Source: Nitratireductor indicus C115 (lineage in GTDB: Bacteria; Pseudomonadota; Alphaproteobacteria; Rhizobiales; Rhizobiaceae). From it: 64,000 nt of DNA. The notes below the pieces were generated by a model. It saw only the letters and a program-made list of their open reading frames with translations, had not been told where the DNA came from and ran no database searches. Of this stretch, positions 43,596-52,319 are shown piece by piece (position 1 is the first letter of the stretch; each line of letters opens with the position of its first letter). Location of the stretch: contig NZ_AMSI01000016.1 of assembly GCF_000300515.1 (NCBI RefSeq), forward strand, positions 52,475 to 116,474, in the 5' to 3' direction. Position numbers and translations under genes: made by a program.

Positions 43596-44504
43596 ATGCG
43601 TCTCGAATATCTGGAATATTTCGAAGCTGCGGCGCGAGCTGGATCCATTTCAGGTGCCGCTTTGGCCCTTGGTCGCAATCGTTCCACGATCAGCATGGCC
43701 ATTTCGGCTCTTGAGGACGAACTTGGGGTCGATCTCTTCGTGCGGCGTGGCAACAGCCTGTCCCTGTCACCCGTGGGCGAGCATATTCTCGATGATTGCG
43801 CCCGTATCGTCGCCCTGTCGAAAGGCATAGCTGAACGCTGTGCCCGGGGAGCGGAGACGGGCAGCCGGGAACTGCGGATTGGCCGTGACGATGTTCTGCC
43901 GGAAGATTTCTGGCGCCATGTCATCCGCGAAATCCGGCGCGCGCGCCCGGAGTTGCGTTTGAGCATGCGCTACGCCGAAAGCGACGTCCTGCCCGAATTG
44001 GTGCGCGAAGGACAGCTGGACATCGCCTATTTCGTGGCGTCGGGCCGCTCGGGCCCTGCGGCAGGATTGTATAGCCGCGTCGTCACCAGGATCGGGATGA
44101 AGATGATGGTGGCGGGCAATCACCCCCTGCATTCGATGAGCTATGTGGCCGACGAGGACCTCGCCACCCTGCCGCAGATCACCTATCTCGACAGCACGCA
44201 GAGCGAACGTTTCCATCTCGACGCGATGGGCAGCGAACGCATTGCACTCAGCAGTTTCGAACTTGGCAAGGACGCGATCTGCGACGGGCTTGGCTGGGGT
44301 TATGTGCCGGAGCCACTGCTTTCCGAAGAAGATTATGCCCAGCTTGGCCAGATCAATCACGGGCTTGGCGAAGTCTGGTATCCCTATTTCGTGTGCAGCC
44401 GCGAGCCGTTGGCCGGCAGCGCGAACGCTGCCGGCCCCCTGCCGCTGGAGGCGCACGGCATTATCCTCACGCGTATGCGCGAGGCAGGAATTGTTTCGGA
44501 GTGA
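43596..44504 (+). CDS. LysR-family transcriptional regulator divergent from the SMR pair
   Basis: This 302-residue regulator has an N-terminal helix-turn-helix (about residues 1-60: LEYLEYFEAAARAGSISGAA, then ISALEDELGVDLFVRR) and a LysR substrate-binding domain (about 88-295). The start may be the ATG at 43596 or a GTG six bases earlier. It is transcribed away from the two SMR genes. LysR regulators often control the divergent operon, so it probably regulates the efflux pair. The inducer is unknown. It converges on the DUF2147 gene with 24 bp between stops. Confidence 0.88.
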   Translation: MRLEYLEYFEAAARAGSISGAALALGRNRSTISMAISALEDELGVDLFVRRGNSLSLSPVGEHILDDCARIVALSKGIAERCARGAETGSRELRIGRDDVLPEDFWRHVIREIRRARPELRLSMRYAESDVLPELVREGQLDIAYFVASGRSGPAAGLYSRVVTRIGMKMMVAGNHPLHSMSYVADEDLATLPQITYLDSTQSERFHLDAMGSERIALSSFELGKDAICDGLGWGYVPEPLLSEEDYAQLGQINHGLGEVWYPYFVCSREPLAGSANAAGPLPLEAHGIILTRMREAGIVSE

Positions 44505-44528
44505 GCCAGAGGTGTTCCATTCGGCGGA

Positions 44529-44873
44529 TCAGATTCTGGACCAGGTCTGGTTGCGGCAGATAAGCCCGCCGAGAACGCAGCCGCCCATTTTCAGCCGGTT
44601 GCCCGAAAGCGAACCCTTGCCCGAATAGGTCTTGTCATTGGCGGGGTCGGTAATCTTGCCGGCATAATTGCCGTCGCCGGCCGCCTTCAACGTGCCAATC
44701 TGTTTGCCCGCATGCTTGCCGTTTTTCAGCGTGATGCAGAAGGCCCCACCGCAGGTTACGATCTGGGCGGTGCTGCCGGCTTCGGTTTTCCAGTTGCCTT
44801 CGATTGGGTCTGCCAGAGCGCCACCGGTAACAAGGGTGGCGAGCGCGGCGGCAAGAGACAGGCTGCGGATCAT
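44529..44873 (-). CDS. DUF2147-like secreted protein
   Basis: This 114-residue protein has a signal peptide (about residues 1-21, IRSLSLAAALATLVTGGALA). The mature domain starts DPIEGNWKTEAG, with cysteines in TCGGAFC and GGCVLGGLICRNQTW, as in DUF2147 proteins (a small beta-barrel, lipocalin-like fold in the periplasm). The function is unknown. I chose the ATG at 44873, which follows a strong GGGAGGAA site; the open frame continues upstream without signal-peptide features. A TTACG-type palindrome lies 35 bp upstream. Confidence 0.82.
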   Translation of the reverse strand: MIRSLSLAAALATLVTGGALADPIEGNWKTEAGSTAQIVTCGGAFCITLKNGKHAGKQIGTLKAAGDGNYAGKITDPANDKTYSGKGSLSGNRLKMGGCVLGGLICRNQTWSRI

Positions 44874-44907
44874 GAACGTTCCTCCCAAAACGAACGATGC
44901 ATACATC

Positions 44908-44921
44908 TTACGCAAACGTAA
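44908..44921. promoter_or_regulatory. TTACG-N4-CGTAA palindrome before the DUF2147 gene
   Basis: TTACGCAAACGTAA is a 5+5 inverted repeat within 48 bp of the DUF2147 start, near -10-like TAAGAT on the minus strand. MerR-type regulators of acyl-CoA/branched-chain catabolism use comparable TTACG/CGTAA sites, but no such regulator is in this window. The rest of the 44874-45312 gap (439 bp) is moderately AT-rich, with no gene I can support. Confidence 0.35.
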
Positions 44922-45312
44922 AAGTAAATCAATCCTTCTCGGGACCGGCGTTGCTCCTGAAAGATTCGTCGCGAAATCCGCTTTTAACGCGTTGAAGGGC
45001 TGCGCCGGGAGGAGCGGTTCTTCATTCGAATTTTCAGAAAATTGTCTTGATCGATGTGTGGTGTGGTTAGCGAAGAATTGACATCCCGCTTAACGAAAAT
45101 TCCGCGCAAAATGCTCCAAAGCCTGCTTTCGTCCGCCTTCCGATGCTTAACAAAAACAGGCGTTTACTGAAAATTTGAACTTTGTTTTCTTCAAATTAAG
45201 CACAAGATTTAACGGCGATTTCAGCCCGCTCCTGCATTCTCGAAACCATCGAAGAGCAGCCCGGAAACGGGGAAATAAAGGCTCTCGGGAGACAAAAACA
45301 GGGTTTGGTAAA

Positions 45313-45579
45313 ATGGCACGTTATGACGTTCAGGAAGCAGGCTTCGGCGCGGCTGGTTCGTCCACCCAGGCCGACGTGCTCTTCCAGATGGGAATGATGT
45401 ATGCGACCGGTCGCGATTGCGATGTCGATCTGGTGGCTGCCCACAAATGGTTCAACATCGCAGCCATCAAGGGATGTGAGCGCGCTGCAGCGCTTCGTTC
45501 CGAAGTGGCCGGCAGCATGTCGAAGGCAGATTTGGCGAAGGCTCTTCGCGATGCCCGTGACTGGATGACAGTGCACTGA
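45313..45579 (+). CDS. Sel1-repeat-like small protein
   Basis: This 88-residue protein carries one Sel1-like helix pair (ADVLFQMGMMYATGRDCDVD then VAAHKWFNIAAIKG, about residues 20-55), followed by a charged helix (SKADLAKALRDARDWM). Sel1 repeats mediate protein-protein contacts. The ATG at 45313 is chosen because the conserved sequence starts there; the frame is open upstream with no family features. Single-repeat proteins like this are common in Rhizobiales, function unknown. A pair of hairpin repeats begins at the base after its stop. Confidence 0.78.
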   Translation: MARYDVQEAGFGAAGSSTQADVLFQMGMMYATGRDCDVDLVAAHKWFNIAAIKGCERAAALRSEVAGSMSKADLAKALRDARDWMTVH

Positions 45580-45660
45580 GCATTTTGCAGCCGGACGGTT
45601 CGTCCGGCGTGGCACAAATGCGCAAGGTCAGCATTTTGCAGCCGGACGGTTCGTCCGGCG
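45580..45660 (+). repeat. tandem pair of GCATTTTGCAG hairpin repeats
   Basis: Two 30-bp copies (45580-45609 and 45631-45660) are identical: GCATTTTGCAG followed by the stem CCGGACG-GTT-CGTCCGG and CG. The first begins directly after the Sel1 gene TGA. They are 51 bp apart. They probably end the Sel1 transcript, but the conserved leader makes them look like a repeat family rather than ordinary terminators. The rest of the gap to mccA holds further short hairpins (CGGGG / CCCCG near 45690). Confidence 0.8.
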
Positions 45661-45795
45661 CGATATAGAAGCAATCAGGTGGCCGGTCGGGGCTTTTCAC
45701 CCCGCCGGGCCGGAAGCCGAAGTGTGCGGTCCGGGCGGAAACCAGTGTTGCGTCCTTTTGAGGGGCAACTCGCCTCCGGCGAAAGAACGGTAACG

Positions 45796-47745
45796 TTATT
45801 CCTCGAAGCGCACCAGCATTGCGCCGTCATTGACCTGTGCGCCCTCGGAGGCGATTTCCGCGATAACGCCGTCATGGGGCGCGCTGATCGTGTGCTCCAT
45901 TTTCATGGCTTCAAGCACGAGCAAGGGCTGTCCCTTCTTCACTGCGTCATTCGTTTGCGCTCGCACGAGTTTCACCAAGCCAGGCATGGGCGCGCGCAGC
46001 CGGTCGCCGCCAGCAGCGTCATCGGCAGCCTGAAGCAGGTCCGGCACGTCGAAGGTGAGGCTGTCGGCTCCCTCGAATACGGTCACATGCCCCGGCCAGA
46101 CGGCTGCCCGCGCAGCATCCGCGCGGCGCACGATAATAGGCTGTGTGGCTTCGTTCTCCCCGATATGGATTGCCAGCGAGCCATCCCGTTGCGCAGATAC
46201 GAGCGCCGTCACCTTTTCCTCGCCGCGCATCAGCTCGCGCCGGTGCGACATCTGCGTGAAATGGCCATAGCCAGCCAGCGCGCTGAAGGGATCGCCATTG
46301 CTCGTATCCAGTTCAGCGCCGCTCGTGGCTGCGATTGCCATCGCAACATGACGCGTGGCAGGCACCGGAATCCGGGTAAGGGCGTCCTGTTTGCGACCGA
46401 TCAGGCCTGTCTCGAGATTGCTTGTCGCGAAATCTTCATCGCGCAACAGCCGGGTGAGAAAACCGAGATTGACGGTGGAGCCGGCCACCTGTGTGGTGTC
46501 GAGCGCTGATGCCAGTCCATTCAGCGCCTCGGCACGGGTTGCCGCATGAACGATAACCTTTGCGATCATTGGGTCGTAGAAGGGCGTAATCGTGTCGCCC
46601 TGCGTCACGCCGGCATCGACACGCAGCTTCGCCCCATCGATGTGGTCGGGGAAAGATAGATGGTGCAGCGTGCCGGTGGCCGGAAGAAAATCCCGCTCAG
46701 CGTCTTCTGCATAAAGGCGCGCCTCCACGGCATGGCCGTTCGCCATGATTTCGTCCTGCCGTAGCGGCAGCGGCTCGCCGGATGCCACTCGCAGCTGCCA
46801 CTCCACAAGGTCGATACCGGTGATCATCTCGGTGACCGGATGCTCCACCTGCAGCCGGGTGTTCATTTCCATGAACCAGAAGCGGTCGGGTCGCAGCCCC
46901 TCGGAGGCATCGACAATGAATTCGATGGTGCCTGCGCCGCAATAGGAGATGGCCTGGGCTGCCTTGACTGCTGCTTCGGTCATGGCAGCACGTGTTTGCG
47001 CGTTCATTCCCGGTGCGGGAGCTTCCTCGATCACTTTCTGGTGGCGGCGCTGTGCGGAGCAATCGCGCTCGAACAGATGCACCACATTGCCATGCATGTC
47101 TCCGAAAACCTGAACTTCGATATGGCGCGGCGTCTCCACATATTTCTCGACGAGGACACGTTCGTCGCCGAAGGCTGCCTTGGCTTCGCGCTGGGCCGCC
47201 GCAAGGGCTTCGGGAAAGGCGTCAGGATCGGAGACGAGCCGCATTCCCTTGCCGCCGCCGCCCGCCCGGGCCTTGATCAGGACAGGAAAGCCGATTTCGT
47301 TCGCTTTGGCCGCAAGCGCCACCAGCGCTTGCGTTTCTCCGTGATAACCGGGCACCACCGGGACGCCCGCGCGCTCCATCAACCGCTTGGCAGCATCTTT
47401 CAGGCCCATGGCGCGGATGGCCTTGGAGGAGGGGCCAATGAAGGTCAGCCCCGCTGCCTCGACCTTCTCCACGAAATCCGGGTTTTCAGACAGGAAGCCA
47501 TAGCCGGGATGGATGGCCTCAGCGCCTGTGGCAAGTGCGGCTTCGATGATCCGGTCGCCCCGCAGATAGCTTTCACCGACGGGCGCATCCCCGATGCAGA
47601 CGGCCTGATCTGCCAGAAGAACATGTTGTGCATTGCGATCGGCCTGCGAATAGACCGCGACGGTGGCAACTCCCATCCGCTTGGCGGTGCGCATGACGCG
47701 CAGGGCAATCTCTCCGCGATTGGCGATGACAATCTTCTGGAACAT
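45796..47745 (-). CDS. mccA: methylcrotonyl-CoA carboxylase, biotin-carboxylase/biotin-carrier subunit
   Basis: This 649-residue subunit carboxylates its own biotin using ATP and bicarbonate in leucine degradation. It has a biotin carboxylase N-domain (FQKIVIANRGEIALRVMRTA), an ATP-grasp region (ARAGGGGKGMRLV near residue 160, EMNTRLQVEHPVTE near 290) and a C-terminal biotinyl domain with biotinylated K615 in LEAMKMEH. By sequence alone it could serve another acyl-CoA carboxylase. The mccB and ivd genes about 5 kb away on the same strand support the methylcrotonyl assignment. A GAGGAGA motif precedes the ATG. Confidence 0.87.
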   Translation of the reverse strand: MFQKIVIANRGEIALRVMRTAKRMGVATVAVYSQADRNAQHVLLADQAVCIGDAPVGESYLRGDRIIEAALATGAEAIHPGYGFLSENPDFVEKVEAAGLTFIGPSSKAIRAMGLKDAAKRLMERAGVPVVPGYHGETQALVALAAKANEIGFPVLIKARAGGGGKGMRLVSDPDAFPEALAAAQREAKAAFGDERVLVEKYVETPRHIEVQVFGDMHGNVVHLFERDCSAQRRHQKVIEEAPAPGMNAQTRAAMTEAAVKAAQAISYCGAGTIEFIVDASEGLRPDRFWFMEMNTRLQVEHPVTEMITGIDLVEWQLRVASGEPLPLRQDEIMANGHAVEARLYAEDAERDFLPATGTLHHLSFPDHIDGAKLRVDAGVTQGDTITPFYDPMIAKVIVHAATRAEALNGLASALDTTQVAGSTVNLGFLTRLLRDEDFATSNLETGLIGRKQDALTRIPVPATRHVAMAIAATSGAELDTSNGDPFSALAGYGHFTQMSHRRELMRGEEKVTALVSAQRDGSLAIHIGENEATQPIIVRRADAARAAVWPGHVTVFEGADSLTFDVPDLLQAADDAAGGDRLRAPMPGLVKLVRAQTNDAVKKGQPLLVLEAMKMEHTISAPHDGVIAEIASEGAQVNDGAMLVRFEE

Positions 47746-48293
47746 ACGTCTCTCCTCAGCAATTCCGCCAGCTTGAGAAGCCGCGGTCAGACACCTTGAA
47801 ATGCAGCAAATATCAGCTTCTCTGGCATTTCAAGGAAGAAGATTTCCTGCCTGCCTGAAGCAATTGAATGGCCCGGTCCCGGCGTGCGGCTGAAGACCCT
47901 GACTATACTGCATCGTATGGGGTGAAATACCGTAAGTTTACACCTCGGATACTGACATCGACCGTCAATATAATGCACCTTGTCAGAAATTAATCCTACC
48001 ATATAATCAGTAAGTTTTCCTCATATAATCGCATAAAATTATGAGCTAATTAATAACTAATTTTCAGAAACGAAAATAATTGTAACGTATTATAATATAT
48101 TAATATAAATAAATAATTGAAATTTTATTATAACTAAAATAGTTTATTATTTAAGTATAGCTTTGTAAATATGTATTTGTGAGTTTTGACAAAAATAATT
48201 CGAAAATCGAAGCGTCTCATAAACTGGGATTTATTGGCGTCTAAATTTCAGAATGGACGGTCATGATTTTAATTATATTCATTTGGAAAACAT
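47746..48293. other. 548-bp AT-rich intergenic region upstream of the giant outer-membrane protein
   Basis: From about 47930 to 48290 the sequence is strongly AT-rich, with runs such as TTATAATATATTAATATAAA, in a region otherwise high in GC. It has many TpA steps and no open frame of coding character. It must contain the promoter of the plus-strand outer-membrane protein gene and probably that of mccA. In rhizobia and Brucella such AT-rich, TpA-rich regions are typical targets of the H-NS-like silencer MucR; that link is an inference. Confidence 0.75.
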
Positions 48294-51200
48294 ATGATGA
48301 GACGTTCCAGGACTTGCATTCTTGCGGCAACAACGGCGCTTTCCGCAATTTTGGCAGCCTACGCCGGCCCTGGTTTTGCTGCCGATCCGCAAAATGGCAT
48401 TGATCCGGTTCCCGAGCCGCCTCTCGTGACGCCTGATCCACCGCGTGCGAAGAGCGCGATTTTCGATGCCTCTCCGGTTTTCAAGTCTGCTGACGAAGCG
48501 CCTGTCTACAAGGATGAGGAATCGGAATCGATTTTCGGGGGTGGGGAGATTTGCGGTGGAGTCCCATGTCCCTCCATGGTTCGGGGTAAAATGCTGGATA
48601 ACAGCACGACAGGCAGGTTGCGCATTGGCGAAAACACGGAAATAGCTGCCCCTGGTGACACGCCTTCGCTTCCCTTCGTTATTTCTGTTGACGGTCAGGT
48701 GGTGGATGAAAATGGCATAATCCGCGACGAAGGGGTCTTCGGCGTCGATCCTGCTGCAAGTTCCATCGACCGTCAGCGCAAGACCGATCTGGACCTCAGT
48801 GCCGTCGATATTCAGGTAAAGTTCGACGGTCTCGATCAGGAACCTCTGCTGAACGTCTCCACCGTTCCCATGCGTCGGATGTACAAGCCCGGCGAGCCGG
48901 TTCAATTCTACGCGACCAGCAACTACCCAGCCTTCATCGCAAGGGCGGAAATCCGCATCGAGAATGCCGACCAGGCCAAGCGTTCCAAACCGGTCGCAAT
49001 CATCCCCATTCGTGCCAATTCCGAGGCGACATGGGTGATGCCGGCCCTTCGCGATGGCGAATATACCTATGTCCTGCGCGTCTATGACGACCGCGGGCGT
49101 TTTGATGAAACGGTTCCTCTCTCGCTTGCGGTGAGCAGCACTGAACCAGTGCGCGATTCAGGCGATGCGATTGCTCCGGGTCGCGCAGAGGACCGTACTG
49201 CATTCCGCAATATTCCCGTCTATGGCGGCGCAGTCACAATCTACGGTAAGAACGTGCCACAGGGCTACGGTGTTATCGCTTTCGACGAGATGGTGCCCAT
49301 TGATGCGAAGGGTACATTCGTTACCCAGCGCATTCTGCCTCCCGGTCAACATCAGGTGGAGATTGCCGTTGATGGCGATTCAAAAAGCGGCGGGGTCTAT
49401 TTCAGCCGTGACGTGAATATTCCGACAAGCGACTGGTTCTATGTGGCGCTGGCCGATTTCACGCTTGGCAAGAGAACCGGCGACGACGGCATCGAGGACG
49501 TGCGCTCCGGTGAATATGACCGGGTATGGAACTCGGGCAGGCTTGCCTTCTATTTGCGCGGGAAGATCAAGGGAAAGTTCCTTCTGACCGCTGCCGGTGA
49601 CACCGGTGAAAACGAAATCAAACATCTCTTCAAGGATCTCGACGCCCGCGATCCTAAGGAATTTCTGCGCCGGATCGATCCGGACAAATATTACCCTGTT
49701 TATGGTGACGATTCGAAATCGGTGGATGATGCTCCCACCAGCGGTAAATTCTACGTCCGTCTCGAGCGTGGCGACAGTCATGTCATGTGGGGCAATTACA
49801 AGACCAAGATTTCCGGCACCCGCTATCTGCAGGTCGACCGAGGCCTCTATGGCGGCAACATGGTTTTGCGTTCTCCAGGCAATACCTCCTTCGGAGAGCC
49901 GCGCTTCCAGGCAACCGCCTTTGGAGCGCAGCCCGAGACCTTGCCGCAACGCGATGAATATCGGGGAACGGGTGGCTCGGCATATTTTCTGAAGCGGCAG
50001 AAGATTATCGAGGGTTCGGAAACCCTTCATGTTGAATATCGCGACCCGATCACCGGTCATGTCATCGAAAGGCGGGCGCTCGCTTATGGCGAGGACTATT
50101 CGATCGACTACCTGCAGGGCGTTGTCATTCTATCCAAGCCCTTACCGTCGTCGACCGCGGTGTCCGGTCCTGTCCGTGACGGTGCATTGGGCGGCTATGC
50201 CACCTACTTCATCGCGCAGTACGAGTATAAGGGACGAGCGGATGAGATGGACGATTATGCCTATGGCGGTCGGGCCGAAGCATGGCTCCGCAATAGTGTC
50301 CGCGTCGGGGTTACCGGTATTTCCGATCAAACCGGAACCGCCGACTACCGGGCCTATGGCGCCGATATTCGCATTCGCCGCTCCGAAAACAGCTATCTGG
50401 ACGCGGAGTTCGCAAGGACCAAGGGGCCTGGCTTCGGCCTGTCCAATTCCACTGACGGTGGCCTGACCATCTCTGACACCGCCACCACGGGCCGTAGCGA
50501 CAAGGCATCGCAGGCGTGGGCCATACGTGGCCAGATGGATTTGAAGGACTTCAAGCGTCTGGGGTTCCCCGGGACCCTAGGCGGCTATTACGAGAGCAAG
50601 GATGCGGGCTTTACAAGCCTGACTGATCAGATTCGAGTGAACGAGCGGATCTGGGGTGCACATGCGGAATTGCCTCTCACCTCAACACTCGATCTCGATC
50701 TGTCCTATGACGACTATCGAAACGACGAAGGGCGTCGCAAAAGCGAAGCCGAGGTGGCCGTCAGCTGGGAGTATGATGCATATTGGAAGGCAGCCTTTGG
50801 CGTCTCCTATTCCAAGCTCTATTCACCCACTTCTGTAGCAGCCGGCAAATCCGGCTATAACGGAACGCGCCTCGATGCAGGCGTGCGTGTCGACTACCGG
50901 GAGAGCGAGGACTACCTCTACTACGGCTTCGCCCAGGCGACCGTGGACAAGAAGGGCGACGTCAAGAAAAACGACCGCTACGGCGTGGGTGCGGAAGTAC
51001 GCCTGACCGAGAAGATTGGTGCCCAGGGTGAAGTCTCCTGGGGTCCCGCCGGCCTCGGCGGTCTTGCCGGCCTGACCTATGATCCGACGGCTGAGGACCA
51101 CTACTATCTCGGTTACCGCCTGGACCCTGATCGGGCGGGCGACGGGAGCTATGGCTACGATCTTGTGGGCCATGATCGCGGCGCGATTGTTGCCGGCGTG

Positions 51201-52166
51201 AAGAAGCGTATCAACGATGTCGCTTCGGCCTATTCGGAAAGCAATTACGATCTGTTCGGGCGCCGTGTCTCGCTTGCCCAGACCTATGGTGTCATCTACA
51301 CGCCCGATCCGCTCTGGACCGTCGATGCCGGTTTCGAGGCGGGTGATGTGGAAGACGGTCGCATCAATCCGGCCACCGGCCAGGAATACTCCGATTTCGA
51401 ACGCTACGCGGGTTCCCTCAGCGTCGGCTTCAAGGAAGAGGAACTTGGGCTGAGTTCGCGTGTGCGCGGTGAAGCGCGGTTCGAGCGTTCCGACGACGGC
51501 AGCCGTGACCGCAACACCTATCTCATGAGCGCTGGCCTTGCCTGGAAACATGACGAAAGCGGGCGTGTTCTCGGTAATGTGGATGCGGTCATCTCCCAAA
51601 CGGATGCTGGCGAATACTACAATGGCGACTATATTGAAGCCTCGCTTGGCTATGCCTATCGGCCCGTTGACCATGACATGGTGAATGCGCTGTTCCGCTA
51701 CACCTATCTCTACGATCTGCCAGGCAACGATCAGATCAGCGGCCTTTCAGGGAGCAAGAATGGCCCCTTGCAACGCAGCCACATCGTTTCTGCGGACGTA
51801 ACCTACGATCTGTTGCCTTGGCTGTCGCTTGGCGGAAAATACGCCATGCGCATGGGTGAGATTCGTCAACGCACTTCGGATGGCAGCAACACGCTGGGTG
51901 CCTGGGAAGAATCGACCGCTCATCTCGGCATCCTGCGCACCGACCTGCATATCGTGAAGAACTGGGACGCGATGATTGAGGGTAGGGCCTTCTACCTGCC
52001 GGATATCGAGTCCACGGACTACGGTCTCATGACCGCCGTCTATCGCCATGTCGGTAACAACTTTAAGGTTGGCGCGGGCTATAATTTCGGGCGTTTTTCG
52101 GACGACCTGCGTGACCTCACGCTGGACGATCGCGGCCCCTTCCTGAACGTGGTCGGCAAGTTCTGA
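48294..52166 (+). CDS. giant outer-membrane protein of unknown function
   Basis: This 1290-residue protein has a signal peptide (about residues 1-29). A proline-rich linker (PVPEPPLVTPDPPR) and a Cys pair (GGEICGGVPCPS) follow. Two Ig-like or beta-sandwich regions span about 150-360 (YATSNYPAFIARAEIRIEN; TYVLRVYDDRGRF). A conserved middle module, about 400-630, contains DPDKYYPVYGDDS, FYVRLERGDSHVMWGNYKT, RDEYRGTGGSAYFLKRQ and YGEDYSIDYLQGVVIL. The rest is a long beta-barrel ending in FLNVVGKF with a terminal Phe suited to BAM recognition. Related large barrels occur in scattered proteobacteria, often annotated as OmpA- or DUF11-like; their role is unknown. There is no TonB box or plug. Confidence 0.75.
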   Translation: MMRRSRTCILAATTALSAILAAYAGPGFAADPQNGIDPVPEPPLVTPDPPRAKSAIFDASPVFKSADEAPVYKDEESESIFGGGEICGGVPCPSMVRGKMLDNSTTGRLRIGENTEIAAPGDTPSLPFVISVDGQVVDENGIIRDEGVFGVDPAASSIDRQRKTDLDLSAVDIQVKFDGLDQEPLLNVSTVPMRRMYKPGEPVQFYATSNYPAFIARAEIRIENADQAKRSKPVAIIPIRANSEATWVMPALRDGEYTYVLRVYDDRGRFDETVPLSLAVSSTEPVRDSGDAIAPGRAEDRTAFRNIPVYGGAVTIYGKNVPQGYGVIAFDEMVPIDAKGTFVTQRILPPGQHQVEIAVDGDSKSGGVYFSRDVNIPTSDWFYVALADFTLGKRTGDDGIEDVRSGEYDRVWNSGRLAFYLRGKIKGKFLLTAAGDTGENEIKHLFKDLDARDPKEFLRRIDPDKYYPVYGDDSKSVDDAPTSGKFYVRLERGDSHVMWGNYKTKISGTRYLQVDRGLYGGNMVLRSPGNTSFGEPRFQATAFGAQPETLPQRDEYRGTGGSAYFLKRQKIIEGSETLHVEYRDPITGHVIERRALAYGEDYSIDYLQGVVILSKPLPSSTAVSGPVRDGALGGYATYFIAQYEYKGRADEMDDYAYGGRAEAWLRNSVRVGVTGISDQTGTADYRAYGADIRIRRSENSYLDAEFARTKGPGFGLSNSTDGGLTISDTATTGRSDKASQAWAIRGQMDLKDFKRLGFPGTLGGYYESKDAGFTSLTDQIRVNERIWGAHAELPLTSTLDLDLSYDDYRNDEGRRKSEAEVAVSWEYDAYWKAAFGVSYSKLYSPTSVAAGKSGYNGTRLDAGVRVDYRESEDYLYYGFAQATVDKKGDVKKNDRYGVGAEVRLTEKIGAQGEVSWGPAGLGGLAGLTYDPTAEDHYYLGYRLDPDRAGDGSYGYDLVGHDRGAIVAGVKKRINDVASAYSESNYDLFGRRVSLAQTYGVIYTPDPLWTVDAGFEAGDVEDGRINPATGQEYSDFERYAGSLSVGFKEEELGLSSRVRGEARFERSDDGSRDRNTYLMSAGLAWKHDESGRVLGNVDAVISQTDAGEYYNGDYIEASLGYAYRPVDHDMVNALFRYTYLYDLPGNDQISGLSGSKNGPLQRSHIVSADVTYDLLPWLSLGGKYAMRMGEIRQRTSDGSNTLGAWEESTAHLGILRTDLHIVKNWDAMIEGRAFYLPDIESTDYGLMTAVYRHVGNNFKVGAGYNFGRFSDDLRDLTLDDRGPFLNVVGKF

Positions 52167-52172
52167 CGCCCG

Positions 52173-52213
52173 GGCCGGCATCGCCGAGAGGGGAGATGCC
52201 GGCCGCCTTTTCT
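52173..52213 (+). terminator. terminator after the giant outer-membrane protein gene
   Basis: GGCCGGCATC (52173-52182) and GATGCCGGCC (52195-52204) form a perfect 10-bp stem with a 12-base loop, followed by GCCTTTTCTC. It begins 6 bp after the stop codon. Confidence 0.75.
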
Positions 52214-52319
52214 CTTCCCGCCTTCGGTCAATCGGCGGGAAGGATCTTTTTCCCCGCATTGCCATCACCTGGCCAATCTCTTAACGCTTGCTGCGTTGAT
52301 GAGAGATGCGGGGCGATGC

